DNA from: Lichenostomus cassidix
Lineage: Eukaryota; Chordata; Aves; Passeriformes; Meliphagidae
NCBI GenBank assembly: GCA_008360975.2
Contig: VLJF02000033.1
Span: 2,914,001 to 2,978,000 of the forward strand
Direction of reading: 5' to 3'
DNA length: 64,000 bases
The position numbers were made by a program, and so were the translations under genes. Within the stretch, counting starts at the first letter, position 1. Each line of letters opens with the position of its first letter. Below the pieces are notes generated by a model that was not told the origin of the DNA, did no database searches, and worked only from the letters and a program-made list of their open reading frames with translations. This document shows positions 1 through 8,378 of the stretch, one piece after another.

Positions 1-896
1 TTTCCACACAGAACCCTGACTGGAGAGACTTGAGAGCAATGATGGAAACGCTGCTCGATCCTGTTGAAAGAGAGATGGTTGATAAGGCTATCAAAGCTCC
101 TGGAGATGCACAGATAGCAGTGGAATGCTCCAGGGCACCACTGCCAAAATGTTCCCAACAGAAGATCCATGCTGGAACCCAAATGTTCCAGACCACATGG
201 CTAGGCTAAACAATTCCAGAGTCTCATCTGTATGGGTTACGACACGGTGTCCCAAAGGCTTGAAATTTGTCAAAGCTGTATGAGATAAGACAAGATCTAG
301 ATGAATCTCCCACTGAATTCCTAAATAGGCTAAGAGAAGCTGCACTCAAACACACAAACCTAGATCCTGATTCGAGTGATGGAAGAGCACATCTAAGTCC
401 TCTACTTCTGGGCAAAGCTAGCAGTGATATAAGGAGAAAACTGCAGGAGCTAGGCAGGGAACATGACCTGAACAGGTTGTTAAAGGTAGCTGGGAAAGTA
501 TATGGAGATAGAGGTCCTAGTGGTCCTAGTGGCAAAGTTAGACAACCTAGTCAGAAAAGTAGCCAGGAGAAATCATCCAAGGGCAGCTCTCCTTCTCCAG
601 ACAAAGATCAATGTGCCTTTTGTAAAGAAAAGGGACATTGGAAGAAGGACTGTCCCAAGTTGAAGAAGAAATCCTCAGTCCCCCAACTAGCTGTGGAACC
701 GGGATCAGGACTGGGATCAGATTTGGGATCGGGATTGGGACGGGATTGGGATCCAATTCGGGATTGGGATCGGGATCACATCAGATTCGGGATCAGGATC
801 AGATCTGGAATGAAGGGGACCGAAGGGCTCTCCCCCAGCAGAGCCTTTGGTTAGAGCTAAGCCGGGGAAAGACGATGTTGAATTTTTGGTAGATTC
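1..896 (+). pseudogene. gag: gag remnant (capsid-nucleocapsid part), copy A
   Basis: Remnant of the C-terminal part of a gammaretrovirus-type Gag. The longest open stretch is 267-854. A single CCHC zinc knuckle (C-x2-C-x4-H-x4-C, with core CAFCKEKGHWKKDC) is followed by a lysine-rich tail, as expected for nucleocapsid. Next comes a degenerate GGGATC/GGGATT repeat, which here has about 11 extra bases compared with copy B and shifts the frame. The first residues of protease follow in another frame, just before the solo LTR. Upstream capsid sequence (1-230) is interrupted by a stop. Not functional. Confidence 0.8.
703..808 (+). repeat. Degenerate hexanucleotide repeat (GGGATC/GGGATT)
   Basis: Short tandem repeat in the 3' part of the gag remnant. 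It is longer here than in copy B (18294-18390). The length difference is what shifts the reading frame between the two gag copies. Confidence 0.8.
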
Positions 897-950
897 CAGG
901 GCAGTGTGTTCTCTGCTAAATACTTTAGAAGGGAAATTAAGTCAAGATAC

Positions 951-1599
951 TGATTTAGGGTAAAATAGAAATTACTAATGTAAAAGAGCTAGAAGCTGGA
1001 TAATAGTAATAATAATATTTTTAAACTGATTTAGAGAGCCAGAGATTGTATAATGATTTACTAAGATATGCCAGCTGCGATCCATTTATTATTTTCTTAA
1101 TGAATTTGTGCCTACCTGGTATCGGGGAGGATGGAGAGAAGAGGCCAAGTAATTGAGAGAAACCACCAAGTGTAACTGAGCATCCTGCCCTTGGACCCTG
1201 AACTGGTACAAGTTGGTTCTTAGGCTTGGACTAGGACCAAGGACCAAGGGAGCATGCGCAAGGGAACAGGGTGAACAGTTCATCGTGATGAAGAGGATGG
1301 AATCTGTCATAATTAATCATCGGGACCATTGCCCACAATTAATTTGAGACACTGCGCTTGCGCGAGCATATTTAAATGAACTTTGAACTCATTATAATAC
1401 GAAGCGGGGATAGGTATTGAATATGTATAGGGGCTTTGTCTAACTTCATGCATATGTAATCTGTAACCTAATATAAACCTAGTGAAGTGCTGGTGAGGTG
1501 TGCATGTCTTTGGAGGGGCTACCCGCCATGCACCCCAGCTGGAATAAACACAGACCTACTTCATAACTATCTGAGTTGTGGAGTCAATTCGGTGCTTCA
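951..1599 (+). mobile_element. Solo LTR of the younger gammaretrovirus-like ERV
   Basis: A 649-bp LTR with TG...CA ends, flanked by a 4-bp target duplication ATAC (947-950 and 1600-1603). It carries a TATTTAAA-type box near 1371 and AATAAA at 1543-1548. It is collinear with the 5' LTR (18533-19182) and 3' LTR (24554-25235) of the complete insertion at the same site in copy B. The uninterrupted target is seen near 45378. The simplest origin is recombination between the two LTRs of the provirus after or during duplication of the segment. Confidence 0.92.
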
Positions 1600-2242
1600 A
1601 TACTGCAAAGGTTATTGGACCTGCAGGAGTAACTGAAACACAGCCTTTCTTCAAACCTTTGAAATTCAAACTGGGGAAGCACTGGGTAACTCATCAATTT
1701 CTCTATATGCCCAACTCCCCAAAACCGTTGCTCGGGAGGGATTTACTGGAGAAATTAGAGGCTGAAATTAAATTTAAAAAGGGACAGGGCCTACAAGTCA
1801 TAATTCCTGAGTCTAAATTTGTCGAAGTTGCTGTGCTTTTTATACAGCAGAAGTGTGGTGAAATCCCCGCAGAGATTGAAAATACTGTCAGTCCAACAGT
1901 GTGGGCCAGGGATGTTCTGGGAAGATCCAAACGAGCAGAACCAGTGAGTGTTGCACTGAAACCAGGAGCAATCCGGGTGAGACAAAAGCAACACCCTTGA
2001 AAACCAGAAAGCCGTGAGGGACTAGCAGCTGTGATTGAAAAGTTCCTTAAATTGGGGCTGTTGGTGGAATGTGAATCCAACTACGACACGCCCATCCTGC
2101 CGGTCAAGAAGGCTGATGACAAAAGTTCTAGATGAGTGCAGGATTTCAGGGCAATTAACAAGATCACAGAGGACATACATCCAACTGTACTGAACCCCTA
2201 CACTCTTTTGACCACACTGACAAATGAACTGGAGGGCACACG
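1600..2242 (+). pseudogene. pol: pro-pol remnant (protease/RT start), copy A
   Basis: Open at 1578-2000, then a stop, then RT-like sequence to about 2240 in the same general reading. It shows the C-terminal half of a retroviral protease (the LLGRDLLEKL motif) and the beginning of RT (TPILPVKK, then a degraded VQDF-R-AINKIT motif). The catalytic protease triad was split away by the LTR insertion and is already degenerate (LVD-S-R-A) before 951. RT breaks off after its first palm motifs. Dead fragment. Confidence 0.8.
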
Positions 2243-2300
2243 ATGAGAGGCCCCGGCTGGTGCTGGCTCTGGAAGGCACTGCCAGCTCAGCCCTGCCCTG
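2243..2300 (+). other. Start of CpG module P1 / relic of an L-gene first exon edge
   Basis: Matches the sequence immediately upstream of and around the L start codons (for example 15515-15575). It shows that the ERV right junction lies where an L gene first exon would begin. It is then interrupted by LTR2. Confidence 0.6.
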
Positions 2301-3082
2301 TTGTCAGAGACTGAAATAGTTCATGCCTCAAACATTGATACAAAGTTTTGCTCATTGTAACAAAAACCGTATAAAGATGCTACAATCAAAGAAAGCTCCC
2401 TGAAGATACCTGACTGGGACTTTGGACTGAGTCAAACTGCTGAGATTCCATAAAGGGAAACCTATTGTTCAATCATTTCAGGCTGAGGGAAAGGTGTGCA
2501 CATACAAAGGCCAAAGGCACCAGGTGCTCTGAGAATCATCCCTGGCTGAGTTTGGGGTGGGGGCAGAGCACAGCTCACAGAAGCCAGGTTGACACAAACT
2601 GCCCAGCTGTGGAACCCCCAACCCCACAGGCCTCATCCACGGGACTTTCACGTGAGAGGAGCTGAGGGGAGTCACAATCCATCACAGATCCCCCAAATGC
2701 TCCAGGAGTGCAGGTGATGCAAGCAGAGTCTGCTGCTAGAGGCTGCCCCTGCCCCGGGGGGACATGCTGGACATTGCCCCTGGCCTGAGTGTATATTAAC
2801 CCTTGGCACTCTGTGCTTTTTGGGGGGACCATCACCACCAAGAAGAGCAGCTGGAGAGGATCAACACAACATTACTGGGATCCACGGATGGTGATATTTT
2901 CTCTTTCCCTCTTTCTGTCCCCCCCACCTCTTTTCTTACTTCTCTTTTTCTCTCTTTTCTTCTCTCTCTCTCTCATATTTTCTATCAAATAAAACCCATA
3001 CTATTGATTGGCATATGGTCTCGTTTGTACCTTAATTCGGGCAGAGGTATTTCTAAAGAACCTTAATATTTGGATCATAATA
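2301..3082 (+). mobile_element. LTR2: putative solo LTR, copy A
   Basis: About 782 bp inserted into the CpG module, flanked by CCTG (2297-2300 and 3083-3086). The empty site is intact in the modules at 15.58, 37.03, 43.86, 46.08 and 61.0 kb. It has a TATATTAA box near 2793, a long pyrimidine tract (2895-2975) and AATAAA at 2988-2993, so it looks like an LTR read on the + strand. Its termini are not a clean TG...CA, so the exact ends are uncertain. A second copy lies at 25937-26722. Confidence 0.6.
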
Positions 3083-4340
3083 CCTGTCTCTGCTCCCCGG
3101 CAGCACCTGGGGACACAAACACAGTGTCAGAGAGCTCCGGGCCCAGCTTAGCCCTGCAGCCCCAACCCCTCTGGCTGTGCAGCTCCGGGCTGGGACAGGC
3201 AGGAACAGTTAGGGACAGGCAGGGACAGTTAGGCACAGCGCCCGGGAGCTGCCGAGGGCGGGAACAGGGCAGCTGCGGATCGGGCTCAGCCTGCTGGGTG
3301 GGAGGAACCAGCAGCCCTGAGTGGCTCAGCATTGCTCCCTGCATGCCCTGCGCTGAGGGTTGGAGCTCAGGGACAGCGAGCGCTGCAACGCCCGGTTGGT
3401 TCTTGCTGTTGCCAGGAGGCGGAACCCGGTAGGGAGTGCGGAAGTGAGAGTGCGGAAGACGGCGCGGACATAGCGGCGCGCAGGTATCGCGGTAGGCCAC
3501 CAACCCAATATGGCGGGAGCCCTGGCGGCCCGCCAAATACCCCGAACTGCTCTCTTTTCTCCTCCAGATCGCTTGGCTTGGCAGACACACTCAAGTTCCT
3601 TCCATCGCCTGCCAGCCCCGGGCACGGACAGGTCCCGCTGCACCAGGGGCGCCCAGCCCGGTGCCGCACGGCCGGGAACAGTCCCGGCAAAGAGAGTGTG
3701 CTGTGCTGTTCTGTTCTGTGCTACCGACAGCAAGCGGGACGAGCCAGCGGGCAGCCGCTCCCTCAGCGGCCTCAGGCCAGCGGCAACACGGCGCCATAGC
3801 CAGGGAGGGAGGGAGACGGGAGAAAGAAGCCGCCCCAGCCCCCCTGCATCCCCTCCATCCGCCCGCAGCGAGCCCCGAGCCCCGGCACAAGGCAGCGCGG
3901 CTCCCACCTGCGCTGGGACAGCCTCTCCGAGCTCCGCCGCCTCCCCGAGCTCTGCTCCGATCGCTGCCGCCGCTGCTCTCCCAGCTCCGCCGCCCCCCGC
4001 GTTCTAGCTCCGCCGGACCCCAAGTCCCGCTGCGCTCCGCTCCTCCAATCCCCGCCTCCGCTCCTCCAGTCCAATCCCCGCCTCCGCTCCTCCAGTCCAA
4101 TCCCCGCCGCCGCTCCTCCAGTCCCCGCCTCCGCTCCGCCCGCCGCTCCGCCCCGGCGTCGCCCACTGCCTGCCCGGCTCCGCCCCACTGCCTGCCCGGC
4201 TCCGCCCCACTGCCTGCCCGCCTCCGCCCCACAGCCTGCCCCCCTCCGCCCCCCCGCACAGTCCATCCCCACCCCGCGCAGTCGCAGCGGCGAACAGGTC
4301 CGGATCGGGGCAAGGGGCGGAAATGGGTTTGATTTCTCTC
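3083..4340. repeat. CpG-rich module P1
   Basis: First of eight copies (P1-P8) of a roughly 1-kb GC-rich block between L and K genes. Typical parts in order are a repeated GGGACAGGCA/GGGACAGTTA stretch, a region with the ACACTCAAGTTCCTTCC word, a run of (GGGA)n, then C-rich GCTCCGCC repeats (strongly expanded here at 4020-4260). Reading frames are open on both strands only because stop codons are rare at this base composition. No coding signal was recognised. Its position between divergent genes suggests promoter or 5'-UTR DNA. Confidence 0.65.
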
Positions 4341-4559
4341 AGCTTTACAGTTCCAGGGTGACTCATGGTAAATGCTGCTAGCTGTTACTGCTCTGTGGAA
4401 CTGGTAATTCACGTGTGGAATCTGATTAAATGCTGCTAGGCGATACTCCTCTCGAATTGCTAAATTCAGGAGTAAATCAGGTTAAATTCAGGTATAAATC
4501 AGGTTAAACGCTGTTAAACGTTACTCCTCTATTAAATCGTTAAACTCAGACACACAGAG
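4341..4559. repeat. AT-rich minisatellite M1 (AAATCAGGTTAAATGC type)
   Basis: Imperfect tandem units built on AAATTCAGGTATAAATCAGGTTAAA and GCTGTTAGCTGTTACTCCTC. The same satellite follows CpG modules at 6.77, 28.0, 38.3, 47.3 and 62.3 kb. It ends abruptly here in LTR3 because an internal segment (G/T-rich block, K promoter, LTR3 5' part) is deleted relative to 28.2-28.86 kb. Confidence 0.75.
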
Positions 4560-5066
4560 GGATTGGGAGTGACCCGGAGATAACCAGAGAGATAAAGACT
4601 ATGAACAGAACATTCGCCGGGACCTTGTGGTTATCAGCAGGACATGGTGGATATCACAAACAGCTACCCCACACCACCTCCAGCAGGGCTGAAGACATCC
4701 TGGCCTGGAAAAAAGACTGATGAGAAAAACTGAAGAATGAAGAATCTAATCAGCATCAGAGGTGAAGAGATTCGAATCCAATAGGAAACTGAATACTGGG
4801 GGTTTGCTCAACTTTAGACCAATGAACACTGAGCCAATGCTTTCCTATGTATTTTTACTGTATAAAATATCTGAAGATTCGGGTAAAAGCGTGTATCGTG
4901 GAATGATTCTCCCTGCACAGCCAGGCTGTGTGTGGATGAGATGATTTCTGTGGTACATCCTGACCAGAACAACATCCTGGCCAGATAATAAAGTAATGCC
5001 TTGACTCTCTGACATTAAAAATGTTGTTAGAGAGTTTTATATTTTTTTCCCGCAGATTCGGTGACA
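4560..5066 (+). mobile_element. LTR3, 5'-truncated copy
   Basis: Collinear with the 3' three quarters of the full LTR3 at 28715-29364. TATA is at 4861-4867 and AATAAA at 4987-4992. It ends GTGACA at 5066, followed by the same host sequence as the full copy. The missing 5' part was lost in a deletion that fused it to minisatellite M1. Confidence 0.75.
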
Positions 5067-5385
5067 CCTCGTGTCCCCTCAGCACCTGCAGCCCTGTCCC
5101 TTGCCCTGCTGCCCCTGCCCCGGGGGCTTCAGCCGAGCCAGAGCCTCTTCCCAGTGCTCCCAGTGCTCCCAGTCTGCCCGTGCAGCCTCCAGCAGCCAGC
5201 GAGGCCTTCAGCTGGGCCGGCAGAGAGGAGCTGCTGGAGCTCCCAAATCAGTTGGGTTCCGTTTGTCCTTCCCAACCTGAGGAACAACGATTTGGGAGTT
5301 TTGTGCCCAAACCCTGTCCGTTCCTCCGCTCAGCCCGAGGGGTTTGGGGAGATTTTGGCTTTTTGGGGGAAATGAAAGCGATGTG
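5067..5385. repeat. Shared GC-rich promoter-flank module (+ orientation)
   Basis: About 300 bp of host sequence found in two settings. On the + strand upstream of K1, K2 and the orphan K promoter it is at 7430-7740, 29365-29680 and 40065-40280. Inverted beside the TATA/CCAAT promoters it is at 12546-12880, 34500-34840 and 51790-52110. No protein recognised; likely 5'-flanking DNA. Confidence 0.65.
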
Positions 5386-5420
5386 GGGACAAGGCGGGAT
5401 TGTCCCTCAGCGGCGTTCTG

Positions 5421-5530
5421 ACCAATCAGAGTTCGAGAACGAGGAGTGGCGGGAGAATGAGCCAATGGGAGTGGAGGGCGGGATGTCCGCAGGGTATATA
5501 AAGGGCTCAGGGACCTCCGCAGAGGTTTTT
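5421..5530 (+). promoter_or_regulatory. TATA + CCAAT promoter, + strand
   Basis: CCAAT boxes at about 5422 and 5462, 40 bp apart, with a TATATAAAG box at 5495-5503, about 30 bp further on. Related promoters with the same spacing lie on the - strand at 12.4 and 34.4 kb. Transcription would start near 5530. The first-exon donor seen in the - strand copies (GTGAGTCC) is not preserved here, and no convincing coding exon follows. Confidence 0.6.
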
Positions 5531-6119
5531 AAAATGTCGGAGGAGAAAAAGGCCTGGAATGTCCCGGGCCGTGCTGGACGCCAAGGAACCGCTGCTGCTC
5601 TGAACTGGCGGGAGGTGAAAACCGCTGTGACACTGTCCTCCTCACCCTGGTGTCCCTCGACAGCACACAATCCCTCAGGAACAGGCTGCTCCAGCAGGGA
5701 TCCCCCACAAGTCCCGCCAGCAGCCACTTCCATGGCTCTGCAGGAGCTTCCCATGGCTCAGGGTCTCTCTCAGGCATCCCCTGCTCCGGCCTGGGCTCCT
5801 GCCGGGGCTGCAGGGGAGTCCCTGCTCCATCCCGGCCTCACCCACAGCTCACACCGAGCTCCCGGCGGCTGAGGGCAGCAGCGATTCTTTGTACTCCTGC
5901 CCGGGCTGGGACACTGCAGGGCTGAGGAGCCAAAAAGCGAATTTCGGCCACAACCCCGGGATTGTGCCTGGAGCGACCGGGGCGAGTATGTGCCGTGTGC
6001 AGAGCCCGCGCCTCGCTGCCATTGGCTGGCTATGCCGTCACTCCGAATTCTCGCGCGGGGATTGGTCAGACCGGGACAAGCACCGCCCCGGCGCCGCCAT
6101 TGGCGGAGGGTCAGTGAGG
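5531..6119. other. Promoter downstream region with second CCAAT cluster
   Basis: No gene recognised. An ATG-led frame (5533-5872) is open but has no recognisable domain. At 6018, 6058 and 6096 there are three more ATTGG boxes about 40 bp apart, again the spacing of the TATA/CCAAT modules, leading into CpG module P2. Confidence 0.45.
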
Positions 6120-6764
6120 GCTCGGGAGCGACAGCGGCCGGAGCGGTGAGGCGGCGGAGCTCGGCGGGGAGCGCAGCGCAGTGACCCGGGAACGGGACAG
6201 CCACCTGCGTGCGATCCGCAGCACCGGGACGAGCCAGCGCTGCTCCGGCAGCAGCGGCAAGGAGACCGCGGGCAGCCGCTCCCTCAGCGGCCTCAGGCCA
6301 GCGGCAACACGGCGCCACAGCCAGCGAGGGAGGGAGGGAGAGAGACGGGAGAAGGAAGCCGCCACAGCCCCCCTGCCGCCCCCTGCATCCCCTCCATCCG
6401 CCCGCAGCGAGCCCCGAGCCCTGGCACAAGGCAGCGCGGCTCCCACCTGCGCTGGGACAGCCTCTCCGAGCTCCGCCGCCCCTCCCCGAGCTCAGCCCGA
6501 TCGCACCTCCCCGGCTCCGCCTACCCCTCCGCAGCTCTACTCCGCCCGCCGCTTACAGGCGGCTCCGCCCCTCCCCGGCTCTCCACCGCCGCTCCCCGGG
6601 CTCTGCTCCGCCAGCCGCCCCTTCCCGGCCGCACATTCCACCCGCACCCCGCGCAGTCACAGCCGGCAGCAGCGGCGAACGGGTCCGGATCGGGAAAAGG
6701 GCGGAAAGGGGCAGAATGGGGTTGGATTTCTCTTCTCAACTTTATAAATCCAGTGTGAATCAGG
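6120..6764. repeat. CpG-rich module P2 (partial)
   Basis: Lacks the left part of the module. It contains the (GGGA)n run near 6325-6350 and the C-rich GCTCCGCC stretch. Confidence 0.6.
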
Positions 6765-7100
6765 GGAAATGCTGTTAGCTGTTACTGCTCTTGAATAGCT
6801 ACATTCAGGCATTAATCAGCTTAAATTCAGGTATAAATCAGCTTAAATGCTCTGTGGAATTGTTAATTTCAGACACAAAGAGGGAATAAAAGGGATTTTG
6901 GAAATTAAAATGGAGTGTTTTTGGGAGAAAGAGTAGGATTTTGGGGGATGGAATAGGATTTTGAGGAATAAAATGGTTTGGGAGTGGAACTCTTTTGCGA
7001 GACAGAAGTGGGTTTTTGAGGGGTGAAGTGGAATTTTGGGAACAAAACGCATTTTCAGGAGGTTGAGGTGGGGTATCTCGGATATGTCGGCAATGTCCCC
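6765..7100. repeat. AT-rich minisatellite M2 and G/T-rich GGATTTTGGGG block
   Basis: Short AAATCAGGTTAAA array (6765-6870), then a degenerate array of GGATTTTGGGG/AATAAAATGG words (6870-7100). The same order is seen before K2, before the orphan promoter and before K3 and K4. Confidence 0.7.
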
Positions 7101-7194
7101 ATAGCCCCCCCCAGACCCCTCCGCGGCGCCAAAAAACCCGCAGTTCTCCACAGACAAACCCCAAAACTTACCAGGAATCCCCACGTCTCTCCCG

Positions 7195-7335
7195 CTCCCA
7201 AAGCTGCCTCCGTCCGAGTTGCCATCCTGCCCAGAGCCGAACCAAAATGGCGCCGCGCTGCTCGCGGAGAAGTCACTTCTTCCGGCTCCTCCTCCTTCCC
7301 CGGCGGGGCCCCGGTGAGAGTCACGTGATCTCGCT
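7195..7335 (+). promoter_or_regulatory. K1 promoter and 5'-UTR exon (YY1 / ETS / E-box type)
   Basis: TATA-less CpG promoter upstream of K1. It has an AAAATGGCGCC (YY1-like) word near 7243, a CACTTCTTCCGG ETS-like site near 7275 and a GTCACGTGA E-box near 7320. A splice donor (CCG then GTGAGAG) ends a likely 5'-UTR exon at 7313. The equivalents near 28.6 and 39.9 kb keep the same order, with TGACGTCA added. Splicing from 7313 to an acceptor just before the K1 start codon (CTCTGCAG, ending 8374) is inferred. Confidence 0.55.
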
Positions 7336-7429
7336 GGGCGTGACCCAACTGCGGAGCGGATGGTGCAGCTTTGTCTCCTTCATTACTTTATTTCTTTGGC
7401 AATAAATCCTTGTTCGTCCTCCCCGCTGT

Positions 7430-7860
7430 CCCTCGTGTCCCCTCAGCACCTGCAGCCCTGTCCCTTGCCCTGCTCCCCCTGCCCCGGGGGCTTCAGCCGA
7501 GCCAGAGCCTCTTCCCAGTGCTCCCAGTGCTCCCAGTCTGCCCGTGCAGCCTCCAGCAGCCAGCGAGGCCTTCAGCTGGGCCGGCAGAGAGGAGCTGCTG
7601 GAGCTCCCAAATCAGTTGGGTTCCGTTTGTCCTTCCCAGCCTGGGGAACAACGATTTGGGAGTTTTGTGCCCAAACGCTGTGCGTTCCTCCGCTCAGCCC
7701 AAGGGGTTTGGGGAGATTTTGGCTTTTTGGGGAAACCAAAGCGATGCACGGAGCTCACCCAGCACAGGGCAGCTCTGCAGGTGCTGAGCTGGATTGAGCC
7801 TGGCAGAGGAGCAAAGTGGCTCAAGGATGGCAAAACAGGGATTAATTAACCATTAATTAA
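7430..7860. repeat. Shared GC-rich promoter-flank module upstream of K1
   Basis: Second copy of the block at 5067-5385, here in the K1 5' intron. It is nearly identical to 29365-29790 upstream of K2 and marks the left edge of the homogenised K1/K2 tract. No coding function recognised. Confidence 0.6.
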
Positions 7861-7908
7861 CCTGACAAATTGCTCCTAATTAGCGGGTAGCAGAAGTGAG
7901 GCCCCAGG

Positions 7909-7921
7909 CGCTGAGTCAGCA
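7909..7921. promoter_or_regulatory. Maf-recognition-like element
   Basis: CGCTGAGTCAGCA, one base from the 13-bp palindromic MARE with an AP-1 core. It is conserved upstream of K2 (about 29843-29855) and degenerate in the orphan K flank near 40452. Binding is inferred from the motif only. Confidence 0.35.
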
Positions 7922-8378
7922 CCACCACCCTCAGGGCTGGGAAAGCAAAGCTGGTGGCTCGACAAAGCACTTTGTGTCTATATTCAGATACCTCTAGCAT
8001 TTCATTGATCAATTCTCCAATGTTTCATTTCTCCTTCAATGACATTTTACCAACTCCCACCTCTCAGAGATCAGGGCCAACCTCCTGCTCTTCTATTTTC
8101 ACCATTTTAGTGCAGCCAGGAGAGGTTTTTATGGCAGCACCTCCTGCCACGACTCCCTCTCCTTTTCTCCATGGGGACAAACCCCAAACCCCCATTTCCC
8201 TTCCCCTGGAGACAAAATCCCACCCCTCCCAGCCCCTCCCCGGGCTGTCAGGGCTGTGACGAGGGCAGGAAGCTCCAGTCCAGCGGTCAGAGATGCTTTG
8301 GCTTCCTGTCCCCTCCTCTGAGCCACCAGTGCAGTGTCCCCAGGCTGTCCCCAGGCTGTCCCCAAGCTCTGCAGGGAC

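Larger units (their letters stand above)
1..2242 (+). mobile_element. Old gammaretrovirus-like ERV, copy A (partial, nested insertion)
   Basis: Internal part of a decayed class I (gammaretrovirus-like) ERV that runs off the left edge. It holds a gag remnant, then a protease/RT remnant, split by a younger solo LTR at 951-1599. Position 1 corresponds to about 17594 of copy B, and copy C at 45.24 kb is a third, shorter copy. No LTR of its own is visible. The right junction, about 2240, abuts host sequence that elsewhere is the start of the L-gene first exon and the CpG module. Copies A to C therefore look like one ancient insertion carried along by segmental duplication. Confidence 0.8.

Noticed and set aside
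3326..4412. Proline/arginine-rich proteins in the CpG modules
   Set aside because: Open on both strands in several frames because GC-rich DNA lacks stops; frames are not conserved among the eight modules.
5021..5872. 283-codon frame through the promoter at 5.4 kb
   Set aside because: It spans LTR3, a promoter and a shared GC module, and is not preserved in the other copies.
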